Source: CAYRTD01 sp964426915
GTDB taxonomy: Bacteria; Bacteroidota; Bacteroidia; Bacteroidales; GCA-2748055
NCBI GenBank assembly: GCA_964426915.1
Contig: CAYRTD010000032.1
Coordinates: forward strand, 1 to 29,673
Reading direction: 5' to 3'
Length of the DNA: 29,673 nucleotides
How positions within the stretch are numbered: the stretch's first letter is position 1; the number at the start of each line of letters is the position of its first letter. The position numbers and the translations under genes are program-made. Of this stretch, positions 1 to 9,100 are shown one piece after another. The notes under the pieces were generated by a model, which saw nothing but the letters and a program-made list of their open reading frames with translations, had not been told where the DNA came from and did no database searches.

Positions 1-22
1 CATATTTCGTATTAATTTTTTT

Positions 23-30
23 TACTTTTG
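23..30 (+). promoter_or_regulatory. Bacteroidota-type -7 element for the PII-Amt operon
   Basis: TACTTTTG matches the TAnnTTTG -7 consensus of the primary sigma factor of Bacteroidota. It lies 42 bases before the first start codon, so transcription would begin near 36 and leave a leader of about 35 bases. The -33 TTG box is not clear because the window begins too close upstream. Confidence 0.5.
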
Positions 31-71
31 TAGCGTTAACCCTTATTTATTAATCTTAATAATTAAAAAAG

Positions 72-752
72 ATGAAAGCAAATTTAAAAACCGGAAGAGC
101 ATGTATTATCGCTCTGTTAATTTCTTCGGCAAGTATCTTTTCGATATCTGCCCAGGAAGAGACTGAATCTCCATTTAATGTAGGAGCAGATTTTGTAAGC
201 CGTTATGTATGGAGAGGTCTTGATTTTGGGAATGCTCCTGCACTACAGCCTACTTTTGAATTCGCGGCAGGCAATTTCTCTATTGGGGCCTGGGGCAGCT
301 ATACTTTGAGCGCCAGTCCTTACCTGGAAGCAGATCTGTATGCCGGGTATGCATTTGATTTCGGATTGAGTGTACTTGTAACGGATTATTATTTCCCGGC
401 AGCGGAATTTGGTGCTGTGACTGATAACTCGTATTTCGATGTTGATGCTCATACTTTTGAGCTGGGACTAAGTCAGGAAATTGGAGATTTCTACATTTCA
501 GCTTTTTATTTTCTGAATGCAAATGATGATCTGTATTTTGAAACAGGTTATTCATTCACACATTTTTCTGTTTTTGCCGGTGCAGGGAATCAGAGTTATA
601 CCTCCGACGGTGAATTTATGGTCACGAATTTCGGGATCTCCACAGCCAAAGAGATAAAAATTTCCGACAGTTTTTCATTGCCTGTAAGTGGTGCCTTTAT
701 CATCAATCCTGAGTTGGAACAGGTGAATATCGTATTCGGTTTTTCACTATAA
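72..752 (+). CDS. Outer-membrane beta-barrel protein (TorF/Gcw_chp-like), first gene of the PII-Amt operon
   Basis: A 226-residue protein with a signal peptide (positively charged start, hydrophobic stretch at about residues 10-25, likely cleavage after ISA near residue 27). The mature part has alternating aromatic and glycine-rich strands, including the early motif SRYVWRGLDFG and a C-terminal strand ending in hydrophobic FGFSL. This is the usual look of a small outer-membrane barrel. The SRYVWRG start resembles the TorF/Gcw_chp group of putative porins. The gene ends 43 bases before the PII gene and has the same orientation, so it is probably co-transcribed with PII and Amt. It may be the outer-membrane entry route for ammonium or small nitrogen compounds; that role is inferred from position only. 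The ATG follows an A-rich leader, as is usual in this phylum. Confidence 0.75.
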   Translation: MKANLKTGRACIIALLISSASIFSISAQEETESPFNVGADFVSRYVWRGLDFGNAPALQPTFEFAAGNFSIGAWGSYTLSASPYLEADLYAGYAFDFGLSVLVTDYYFPAAEFGAVTDNSYFDVDAHTFELGLSQEIGDFYISAFYFLNANDDLYFETGYSFTHFSVFAGAGNQSYTSDGEFMVTNFGISTAKEIKISDSFSLPVSGAFIINPELEQVNIVFGFSL

Positions 753-795
753 ATATTTGGTTAGAAGGATTCCTAATAATTTAAAAAATATAGAC

Positions 796-1143
796 ATGAA
801 AAAAATTGAAGCCATAATCAGAAAAACCAAATTTGAAGAAGTGAAGGAAGCACTTCACGACGCGGGTATTGATTTCTTTTCATTCTGGGAAGTCAGAGGT
901 GTTGGCAAAGCCAGGGAAAGTCGCGTTTACAGAGGCATTCCTTATGACACTGGGACAATTGAAAGACTCCATCTTTCTATAATTGTAAGAGATATAAATC
1001 TTCAACCGACGATAGATACGCTGATGAAGTCTGCGAAAACAGGTGAAATAGGTGACGGAAAGATCTTTGTTTCTGATATAATTGAAAGCTACCGGATCAG
1101 AACAGAGGAAAAGGGAGATGAAGCTTTGTACATAAAAGAATAA
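796..1143 (+). CDS. glnK: PII nitrogen regulatory protein (GlnB/GlnK family)
   Basis: A 115-residue PII signal protein. PII trimers read 2-oxoglutarate and ATP/ADP and control ammonium transporters and nitrogen enzymes. The ATG at 796 gives the canonical start MKKIEAIIRK; the open frame continues 13 codons further upstream but that part has no family similarity. Recognisable parts are the T-loop (GVGKARESRVYRGIPYD, residues 35-51), with Tyr50 at the position of the uridylylated Tyr51 of enteric PII, and the B-loop TGEIGDGKIF. The T-loop base is one residue shorter than in E. coli GlnB. Amt follows after 21 bases, the standard GlnK-AmtB pairing, in which PII plugs the channel when nitrogen is plentiful. 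Whether Tyr50 is modified cannot be judged from sequence. Confidence 0.93.
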   Translation: MKKIEAIIRKTKFEEVKEALHDAGIDFFSFWEVRGVGKARESRVYRGIPYDTGTIERLHLSIIVRDINLQPTIDTLMKSAKTGEIGDGKIFVSDIIESYRIRTEEKGDEALYIKE

Positions 1144-1164
1144 TCATTAAAAAAATCTCAGATC

Positions 1165-2430
1165 ATGGAAATAAAATCTTTATATATAATTATAGCTGAT
1201 GCTGTTAGCGGCCTGACCGTAACAACAGACACAATGTGGGTACTTCTTGCAGCTTTCCTGGTAATGTTTATGCAGCCGGGGTTTGCAATGGTGGAAGCCG
1301 GCTTCACCCGTTCCAAAAACACTGCAAATATTGTGATGAAGAACTTTGCCGATTTCTCTATCGGATCAATCGTTTTCTGGCTTTTGGGGTATACTCTTAT
1401 GTACGGAGAAGATATAGGAGGGTTCATGGGGAAAATAGATCTCTTTTTCAGCAGTGATGAAATAAATGGCGTTCCTGACAAGGCAAGTCTGCTATTTCAG
1501 ACTGTATTTGCAGCCACTGCGGCAACCATTGTTTCAGGAGCCATGGCAGAAAGAACCAAGTTTGGATCATATCTGATTTTTTCTCTGGTCATAACAGCCT
1601 TTATTTACCCAATTTCCGGCCACTGGATCTGGGGTGGCGGCTGGCTTTCCACTTTGGAAACGCCATTTCACGACTTCGCCGGATCAACAGCTGTTCACTC
1701 TGTGGGAGCATGGGTCGGACTTATGGGCGCATGGATGGTGGGTCCAAGAATTGGAAAATACAGTACTGATGGAAAACCCAAAGCTATCCCGGGTCACAAT
1801 CTTGTTCTGGGTGCCTTAGGGGTATTTATCCTTTGGTTCGGATGGTTCGGTTTCAACCCCGGTTCACAGCTGGCAGCAGCAGGGGAAGATAATGCTTCTG
1901 CTATTGCACACATAGCCGTAACAACAAACCTTGCTGCAGCTGCCGGAGCATTAACAGCACTATTTATAACCTGGATGAAATACAAACGACCCGGATTAAG
2001 TATAACGCTTAACGGTGCGCTTGCCGGACTGGTGGGTATTACCGCGGGATGTGACATTGTGACACCAGGCGGTGCAATAGCCATCGGTGTAATTGCTGGT
2101 ATTGTCCTGGTATTTGGTGTGAACTTTATTGACCGGGTGCTGAAAATTGACGACCCTGTTGGAGCCATTTCCGTACACGGACTAGCTGGAGCTACAGGAA
2201 CGATCCTTGTGGGAATATTTGCCACCGATGGCGGATTACTTTACGGTGGAGGTCCTGCCCTGCTAGGAACCCAGGTACTTGGTGTTCTTGCTGTTGCCGG
2301 TTGGGCTATGGGAACGGGTCTTATCCTTTTCAGCATACTTAAATACACAGCCGGACTCAGGGTTTCACGAAGAATAGAAGAAGAAGGCCTTGATGTTTAT
2401 GAACACGGAGAATCCAGCTACAATATGTAA
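1165..2430 (+). CDS. amt: Ammonium transporter (Amt/MEP/Rh family)
   Basis: A 421-residue polytopic inner-membrane ammonium channel with about 11 hydrophobic helices. Family landmarks are ATIVSGAMAER, the GHWIWGGGWL segment, DFAGSTAVHSVG with the first pore histidine, WFGFNPGSQLA, and HGLAGATGTILVGIF with the second pore histidine, so the twin-His pore is intact. The first-His motif reads FAGSTAVH rather than the more common FAGGTVVH, a mild substitution. There is no cleavable signal peptide; the first helix begins near residue 22. The gene is last in a three-gene operon and is followed by a strong terminator. The C-terminal cytoplasmic tail (GLRVSRRIEEEGLDVYEHG) contains the conserved region that touches PII in this family. 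Confidence 0.96.
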   Translation: MEIKSLYIIIADAVSGLTVTTDTMWVLLAAFLVMFMQPGFAMVEAGFTRSKNTANIVMKNFADFSIGSIVFWLLGYTLMYGEDIGGFMGKIDLFFSSDEINGVPDKASLLFQTVFAATAATIVSGAMAERTKFGSYLIFSLVITAFIYPISGHWIWGGGWLSTLETPFHDFAGSTAVHSVGAWVGLMGAWMVGPRIGKYSTDGKPKAIPGHNLVLGALGVFILWFGWFGFNPGSQLAAAGEDNASAIAHIAVTTNLAAAAGALTALFITWMKYKRPGLSITLNGALAGLVGITAGCDIVTPGGAIAIGVIAGIVLVFGVNFIDRVLKIDDPVGAISVHGLAGATGTILVGIFATDGGLLYGGGPALLGTQVLGVLAVAGWAMGTGLILFSILKYTAGLRVSRRIEEEGLDVYEHGESSYNM

Positions 2431-2479
2431 TCCTGAAAAATTACTCTCGGGTAACTATATTATCTGTAGCTTAATTTGC

Positions 2480-2512
2480 AAAAAGCCGCCTTTTAACAGA
2501 GGCGGCTTTTTT
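2480..2512 (+). terminator. Rho-independent terminator of the PII-Amt operon
   Basis: Perfect stem AAAAGCCGCC / GGCGGCTTTT with an eight to nine base loop, followed by further T. It lies 50 bases after the amt stop codon. Confidence 0.9.
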
Positions 2513-2669
2513 ATATTGCATTTCGGTCAGGAGAAAATGAGAAATATAAATGAACTTTCTGTTCCGTTTTATAACAGTAAAAGCCATTTCTATTAAATGT
2601 GTTTACCCATGATATCTGTTTTATTCATCCCGTGCTGAACTATGGTGGTCATTTGGAGTATGTTAAAGA

Positions 2670-2897
2670 GTCTGGTTCATGGTATTCGAGATCAAGCCTG
2701 CCCGTCAAGGGATGGCCAGTGCTATTGCAGGCGGGCCTGCCCCGTTTTTGCCGGGCGCGCAATAATTTTAAACCGCAGTATACTAATGTATTCGAGGATT
2801 TAAAATTTTGTGCCTCCGCTAAAGCTTTACGCGAACGCGGTCACGAATACCACTTAAAATAAACATTGGATGAGTATATTGGACATTATGGACAGAC
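2670..2897 (+). repeat. Interspersed element, copy A (long form, left end degraded)
   Basis: The right part matches the other copies (GGACATTATGGACAGAC, then flank TAAATAA). The interior matches copy D: TTCGAGATCAAGCCTGCCCG, GGGATGGCCAGTGC, GGGCCTGCCCCGTTTTTG, CGAACGCGGTCACG and a GATGAGTAT stretch before the end. The left end is only weakly recognisable: GTCTGGTTCAT at 2670 corresponds to GTCTGGATCAT of copies B and F, and the palindrome module is missing. The true left boundary may lie nearer 2600. The right junction overlaps the end of the trpB2-type gene, whose stop codon TAG lies at 2899-2901. The 87-codon frame across this region is not considered a gene. Confidence 0.8.
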
Positions 2898-2898
2898 T

Positions 2899-4260
2899 CT
2901 AAATAATTTGCTCAAGCTGACTCACACTCCTTTCAATCTCATCATTGCTAACTTCATGGTCTTCAAGTTCGCCTGCAAAATACCTGTCATATGCCGCAAG
3001 ATCAATGATTCCGTGTCCTGAGTAATTAAAAAGTATGGTCTTTTCCTTACCTTCCTCTTTAGCTTTTTTCGCTTCCCTAATAACTGCGGCTATCGCATGT
3101 GAAGTCTCGGGAGCAGGAATTATCCCTTCTGTCCTTGCAAATATGAGTCCAGCTTCAAATGATTCAAGTTGTTTCACAGATTGTGCTTCTATAAGATTAT
3201 CCTTAAGCAACTGACTCACAATACTTCCCGCACCATGATATCGTAACCCTCCTGCATGGATCTTTGCAGGAATAAAATTATGTCCGAGGGTAAACATAGG
3301 TAAAAGGGGGGTTAATCCGACTGTATCTCCAAAGTCATACTGAAATTTACCTCTGGTCAGTTTGGGACATGAAGCCGGTTCAACGGCTACGATCCTGGTA
3401 TTTTTACCATCCCTGAAATTTTCACCAAGGAAAGGAAAGGAAATCCCTGCAAAATTAGATCCACCACCAAAACAACCTATTACGACATCAGGATAATTAC
3501 CTGCCTTCTCCATTTGCTTTTGTGCTTCAAGTCCTATCACCGATTGATGAAGCAAAACATGATTCAGCACACTTCCTAGTGAGTAGTTGGTCCCAGGGTC
3601 TTTTGCTGCCATTTCAACAGCTTCTGAAATTGCAATTCCAAGACTACCGGGTGAATCGGGATTTTCAGATAGTATTTGCTTGCCTGAATCCGTAAGATCC
3701 GTTGGGGAAGGATAAACTGTTGCATTCCACACGTTCATCATCGATTTCCGGTACGGCTTCTGTTCATAAGAGATCTTTACCATGAATACCCTGAGTTCAA
3801 TATCAAAGAAACTGGTAGCAAAAGCAAGTGCGCTACCCCATTGCCCTGCCCCGGTCTCCGTTGTTATTTTTTTTACCCCCTGCATATGGTTATAATATGC
3901 CTGAGGAACAGCAGTATTGGGTTTATGAGAACCAGCGGGACTTACACTTTCATTTTTATAGTAAATTTTTACCGGAGCATCGAGATATTTCTCCAGTCCG
4001 TATGCTCTGACAAGCGGAGTGGGTCGCCATATTTTATAAATGTCCCTGACTTCTTCCGGAATGTCAATATACCTTTCAGTGGAAACTTCCTGCTTGATAA
4101 GTTCCATTGGAAACAGAGCTGACAAATCCTCTGGTCCGATAGGCTTTTTTGTTCCGGGATGAAGCGGGGGAAGCGGCTTGTTGGGCATATCTGCCATAAG
4201 ATTATACCACTGAGTCGGCATTTCTTTTTCATCCAGTAAAAACTTGACCGTTTTGTCCAT
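2899..4260 (-). CDS. trpB: TrpB2-type tryptophan synthase beta chain (PLP enzyme)
   Basis: A 453-residue fold-type II PLP enzyme of the TrpB2 (TrpB-like) branch, which makes L-tryptophan from indole and serine. It contains the PLP lysine motif SPAGSHKPNTAVPQAYY, the ETGAGQWGSALA segment and the phosphate-binding loop GCFGGGSNFAG. Length and an N-terminal extension relative to classical TrpB fit TrpB2. I chose ATG 4260 (MDKTVKFLLDEKEMPTQW): the alternative start at 4311 would take its first codons from the end of repeat copy B. There is no trpA neighbour, as is common for TrpB2, which may salvage indole. The gene is bracketed by repeat copies A and B in direct orientation. Its stop TAG is completed by the first base of copy A's end, so the last few residues may have been altered by that insertion. 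Confidence 0.9.
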   Translation of the reverse strand: MDKTVKFLLDEKEMPTQWYNLMADMPNKPLPPLHPGTKKPIGPEDLSALFPMELIKQEVSTERYIDIPEEVRDIYKIWRPTPLVRAYGLEKYLDAPVKIYYKNESVSPAGSHKPNTAVPQAYYNHMQGVKKITTETGAGQWGSALAFATSFFDIELRVFMVKISYEQKPYRKSMMNVWNATVYPSPTDLTDSGKQILSENPDSPGSLGIAISEAVEMAAKDPGTNYSLGSVLNHVLLHQSVIGLEAQKQMEKAGNYPDVVIGCFGGGSNFAGISFPFLGENFRDGKNTRIVAVEPASCPKLTRGKFQYDFGDTVGLTPLLPMFTLGHNFIPAKIHAGGLRYHGAGSIVSQLLKDNLIEAQSVKQLESFEAGLIFARTEGIIPAPETSHAIAAVIREAKKAKEEGKEKTILFNYSGHGIIDLAAYDRYFAGELEDHEVSNDEIERSVSQLEQII

Positions 4261-4301
4261 TGTTCTTTTTTTAAAGGGTTTAACATACATTGAATAAATA
4301 G

Positions 4302-4423
4302 AGTCTGTCAATAAAGTCGGGTGTCTGGATCATAACCGAATCCGCCAAATGGCGGAGAGCTCAGCGAAGCTAATGTTCGAGATCAAGGCGCGCAACCGCG
4401 TGTCGGACATTATGGCCAGACAC
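4302..4423 (+). repeat. Interspersed element, copy B (122 bp, intact short form)
   Basis: Begins AGTCTGTCAATAAAGTC and ends GGACATTATGGCCAGACAC. It is flanked by identical 7-base direct repeats TAAATAG at 4295-4301 and 4424-4430, consistent with a target-site duplication. The interior holds the palindrome TCCGCCAAATGGCGGA and the shared block GAGCTCAGCGAAGCTAATG followed by TTCGAGATCAAGGCGCGC. Copy E has the same length and layout. It lies between the trpB2-type start codon (4260) and the terminator of the gltB-gltD operon. Confidence 0.9.
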
Positions 4424-4432
4424 TAAATAGCA

Positions 4433-4464
4433 AAAAAAAGCAGGTCGTAACCAACCTGCTTTTG
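4433..4464 (-). terminator. Terminator of the gltB-gltD operon
   Basis: Read on the minus strand, AAAAGCAGGT and ACCTGCTTTT pair around an eight-base loop and are followed by a run of T. It lies about 140 bases after the gltD stop. The stem is flanked by A and T runs on both sides, so it could also act on plus-strand transcripts. The right end of repeat copy B begins just beyond its T-tract. The bases between it and gltD (4465-4605) hold nothing I can name. Confidence 0.85.
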
Positions 4465-4605
4465 TATTCTGTATATAACAATTACACACGTTGCTTACGA
4501 CCTTTCCCGGAAAAAGCGCCACAACCAACATGTATATGTTATTGTTGTATTCATGATTTTTCTCAAAAATAGTAATAAATTTAAAAAAGCCGGGCAAAAT
4601 TGAAA

Positions 4606-6036
4606 TTATTTATTCTGATTTGCTAAAAAGATGTCAATATGTTTTGCGGCTTCGCGTCCGGAATGAATAGCCCTGACCACAAGACTTGCTCCAAGAACCG
4701 AATCGCCCGCTGCAAATACTTTGGTCTTGCTGGTGGTATACCGATCGTTTATTCTAATGTTATTCCGGTCTGTATAATCCAGTCCCAGTTCATCAAGGAG
4801 CCCTTGATGCACAGGCTGAACAAAGCCCATGGCGAGAAGCACAAGATCTGCATTAATTAATTCTGTGGATCCTTCCACGATTTTCATCTCGGGTGGTGAA
4901 AAGCCATTGGTTTTCCATTCCACTGAATTTAATTCTATCTGACTAACTCTCCTTTGCTTACCAATGAAACGGGAAGTGGCAAGGCTCCATCTTCTTTCAG
5001 CCCCTTCTTCATGAGATGAGGAAGTTTTCAGCGTTTTTCCATAATATGGCCAGGGATTATCACCATCTCTTTTCTCTGAGGGTCGGGGAAGGATTTCAAT
5101 CTGAGTTACTGTCTTCGCTCCCTGCCTGATAGAGGTTCCCACACAATCCGAACCCGTATCCCCGCCCCCGATAACAATAACGTCACGACCTTTTGCATTG
5201 ATGAGAGCATCGTATGGAATGTCGATTCCCCGGTTAATCTTATTTTGCTGAGTCAGAAACTCCATTGCAAAGTGTATACCGTCAAGATCCCTTCCTTGGA
5301 CAGGCAGATCCCTGGGCTTCATTGCGCCAACGGCGAGACAAACTGCATCAAATTCCTTAAGTAGTTCTTTACCGGAAATATCCTTTCCAACTTCTGTATT
5401 TGTTCTCACAAGAAGACCTTCTTCCATCATTAGATTTACCCTTCTGTCTACAAATACCTTGTTCAGTTTAAAATCCGGAATACCATAGCGCAGCAGGCCA
5501 CCGATAGCATCATCTCTTTCAAATATAGTTACTGTATGGCCGGCTTTATTTAATTGATCGGCACATGCCATTCCTGCGGGTCCTGATCCGATTACCGCAA
5601 CTTTTTTGCCGGTTCGTATTTCAGGAGGTCTGGGCACTATATAGCCTTCCGCAAATGCATGTTCCACAATTGCGGCTTCATTTTCACGAATAGTTACCGG
5701 TTCCTCGTCAATATTCAGCACACAGGAATGCTCGCAGGGAGCAGGGCAAATCCTGCCGGTAAATTCCGGAAAATTATTGGTGGAATGAAGCAGTTCTATT
5801 GCTTTTTTCCATTCTCCTTTATACAGCATATCATTCCACTCGGGAATGAGGTTGTCAACCGGACATCCCCAGTGACAAAAGGGAATCCCACAATCCATAC
5901 ACCTTGCTGCCTGAAGTTTCCTGTCTTCAGAATTCAAGGTCTGCTCTACCTCTCCAAAGTCCGAAATTCTCTCACTTACAGGACGATTACCTGCTATTTT
6001 TCTCTCTATCTTAATAAATCCTCTTGGATCTGCCAT
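4606..6036 (-). CDS. gltD: Glutamate synthase (NADPH) small subunit
   Basis: A 476-residue subunit that passes electrons from NAD(P)H through FAD and iron-sulfur clusters to the large subunit. Near the N-terminus are the cluster cysteines (CMDCGIPFCHWGCPVDN, then CPAPCEHSCV). These are followed by the FAD Rossmann motif VAVIGSGPAGMACADQL with FERDDAIGGLLRYGIP, the NAD(P)H motif VIVIGGGDTGSDC, and the C-terminal FAD motif VFAAGDSVLGASLVVRAI. ATG 6036 (MADPRGFIKIERK) matches the usual family start; the frame extends three codons further to a TTG. It lies 140 bases downstream of gltB on the same strand, and a terminator follows, so it is the last gene of the operon. Confidence 0.96.
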   Translation of the reverse strand: MADPRGFIKIERKIAGNRPVSERISDFGEVEQTLNSEDRKLQAARCMDCGIPFCHWGCPVDNLIPEWNDMLYKGEWKKAIELLHSTNNFPEFTGRICPAPCEHSCVLNIDEEPVTIRENEAAIVEHAFAEGYIVPRPPEIRTGKKVAVIGSGPAGMACADQLNKAGHTVTIFERDDAIGGLLRYGIPDFKLNKVFVDRRVNLMMEEGLLVRTNTEVGKDISGKELLKEFDAVCLAVGAMKPRDLPVQGRDLDGIHFAMEFLTQQNKINRGIDIPYDALINAKGRDVIVIGGGDTGSDCVGTSIRQGAKTVTQIEILPRPSEKRDGDNPWPYYGKTLKTSSSHEEGAERRWSLATSRFIGKQRRVSQIELNSVEWKTNGFSPPEMKIVEGSTELINADLVLLAMGFVQPVHQGLLDELGLDYTDRNNIRINDRYTTSKTKVFAAGDSVLGASLVVRAIHSGREAAKHIDIFLANQNK

Positions 6037-6176
6037 AATATTCAATTCTTAATTTAACAATGCATTTTATATAAATCCGGGCGCACTATTATTGGGGAAA
6101 TTCGATTAACCTGACGGTTGATAAGAGATTTTTACTTCGAAGAATCCATATTTTAATTACTGATCTAAGTATTTCA

Positions 6177-9100
6177 TCAATTCACCTGATTGTGTTCAAC
6201 ATCTTTCTCCACCATTTCGATCTTTTCCTTAAGCTTAGCTATCTTTTCCTCTTCAAGCACCTTTTTGTATTCATAAGGTATGATCTTAATAAACCGGTCT
6301 ATATAATTTTCCCAGTCATCCAAAATTCTATTTGCAAGAGGACTGCCGGTAAATTCATAATGACGGTTTATTAAGGACCTGAGTTCTCTCATATCACCTC
6401 TGTCTTCAACCAGCGATAATTCCACCATTCCCATATTGCAGTAATAATCAAAATTCCCTTCAACATTCAGGACATATGCAATACCTCCGCTCATGCCGGC
6501 AGCAAAATTCCTACCAGTCTTCCCGAGTACCACTGTCCGCCCGCCGGTCATATACTCACAACAATGATCTCCTACTCCTTCCACAACGGCAATTGCGCCG
6601 GAATTCCTAACACAGAACCGTTCACCGGCCACCCCATTAATAAAAATCTCTCCTCTGGTAGCACCGTAAAGAACTGTATTTCCTATAATTATATTTTCTT
6701 CAGGCTTGAATTTCGAAGCTTTCTCAGGCACAACGACAATCCTCCCACCAGAAAGACCTTTTCCCAGATAGTCATTTGCATCTCCCTGTAGTCTGAATTC
6801 TACTCCACTGGCAAGAAATGCCCCGAAACTCTGCCCGGCTGATCCTGTAAAAACACTTCTTATTGTACCCTCAGGCAGACCTTCTGCTCCGTATTTCTCC
6901 GAGATTCTGCCAGATAGCATGGCACCTGTGGTGCGATCTGTGTTTTTTATGACAGTATTGATAGTTACTTTTTCACCTGATTGCAAAGCGGCTTCTGACT
7001 TTTCAATTAAGGTTCTGTCAAGTACATTTTCTATTTTATGATCCTGGGGCTGTGTATTTCTGACAGGGAATCTCGACGCCTCCTCTGGTACATAAAGAAT
7101 AGATGAAAAATCCAGATTTTTTGTTTTCCAGTGATCTATATCTGTCCTCCTCTCGATCAGATCGGCACGACCTATCATATCTTCAAACTTTTTAAACCCG
7201 GCTTCCGCCATCACTTCTCTGACTTCTTCAGCTATGAAAGTAAAAAAATTGATCAGATAATCTACCTTGCCTTTAAATCTCTTACGAAGATCCGGGTCCT
7301 GAGTAGCGACCCCTACAGGACAGGTATTTAAGTGACATTTCCGCATCATTATACAGCCGAGTGAAATCAGTGCTGAAGTAGAAAAACCAAATTCTTCTGC
7401 TCCCAGCAATGCTGCATGCACCACATCCATACCGGTTTTCAGTTGTCCGTCGGCCTGAAGAACAACATTCTTCCTCAGGTTATTCATAACAAGTGTCTGT
7501 TGGGTTTCTGAAAGACCCAGTTCGAGTGGCAAACCTGCATGTTTAATAGAAGAGGAAGGACTTGCTCCGGTTCCGCCTTCCATGCCTGAAATAGTGATCA
7601 AATCAGCTTTGGCTTTTGCAACTCCTGCTGCAACGGTGCCCACTCCGGTTTCCGAGACCAGCTTTACACTGACCTTTGCCCGGGGATTGGCATTTTTTAG
7701 ATCAAAGATTAACTGAGCCAAATCTTCAATAGAGTAAATATCGTGATGAGGAGGCGGGGAAATAAGTGTAATTCCCGGAATGGAGTAACGTGTTCTTGCA
7801 ATTACCTTGTCAACCTTATGACCAGGCAACTGTCCGCCTTCACCTGGCTTTGCACCCTGGGCGACCTTAATCTGCAATTCGTCGGCATTTACCAGATAAT
7901 GTCCTGTTACCCCAAACCTACCTGAAGCAACTTGTTTAATTGCACTTCTTGCACTGCTCCCATCCTCTCGCGGCAGGAATCTTTCAGGATCTTCCCCACC
8001 CTCACCGGTATTACTTCTCCCACCGAGTTTATTCATGGCTACAGCAAGTGCTTCATGTGCCTCCCGGCTTATTGAACCATAAGACATTGCTCCGGTAACG
8101 AATCTTTTTGTTATGTTTTCAACAGGCTCTACTTCATCTATACTAATAGGATTGGATTTTACATTAAAGAATCCGCGTATAAAACCGGGAGCCGCATTCT
8201 GTTGCTGAACGATCTGGCTGTATTCCTTATACTTCTGATAATTACCAGATTTTACGGCCCATTGCAGCAGAGCTATGGTATCGGGATTCCAGGCATGATG
8301 TTCACCATATTTCCTATATGAATAAACACCGGAAAAAAGTCTGTTATCTTCGCTTTTACCTGAAAAAGCATCATTATGGGGCTCAAGTGCTTCCCTTGCA
8401 ATTTCCTCCAGACCAATTCCCTCTATCCTGGTAATGGTGCCGGTAAAATACTTTTTAACAACATCCTTTCTTATCCCTACAGCTTCAAATATCTGAGCAG
8501 CACGGTAGCTCCGGAGAGTAGAGATACCCATTTTTGAGAGTATCTTTAGTAAGCCTTTATTAACTGCTTTGATATAGTTTTGCTCGGCTTTCTGATAATC
8601 CTGCTGAATTAATTTTTCCTTTACCAGCCTTTCAACTACAGAAAAAGCCAGATAGGGGTTAATAATAGATGCTCCATAGCCAAAAAGCAGTGCAAAATGA
8701 TGTACTTCACGGGCTTCGGCGGTCTCAATCACAATATCTACCTGCATTCTTTTCCTTTTCTCAATAAGGTGATGATGAACAGCAGATACAGCTAAAAGAC
8801 TCGGGATCGCAGCTTTATCCTTATTTATATCTCTGTCTGTAAGGATAATGTAATTTTTTCCATTATCTACAGCTTCTTCAGCTTTTTTACATAAATCAAT
8901 TACTGCTTCCTCCAGACCCGATTCCCCTTTGTGAACATCGAATAATATCGGGAGAACAGTATTAGAAAATCCTTTGTATGTGAGATTTTGAACAATTTTA
9001 AAGGTTGTATTACTGATCACAGGGCTCTTAAACTTCACCATTTTCACGTGATCAGACATTTCATCCAGAAGGTTATCCTGAACAGAACCAATATATCCGG

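Noticed and set aside
2599..2862. 87-codon plus-strand frame over copy A
   Set aside because: Covers repeat sequence, has low-complexity composition and shares no frame with copy D.
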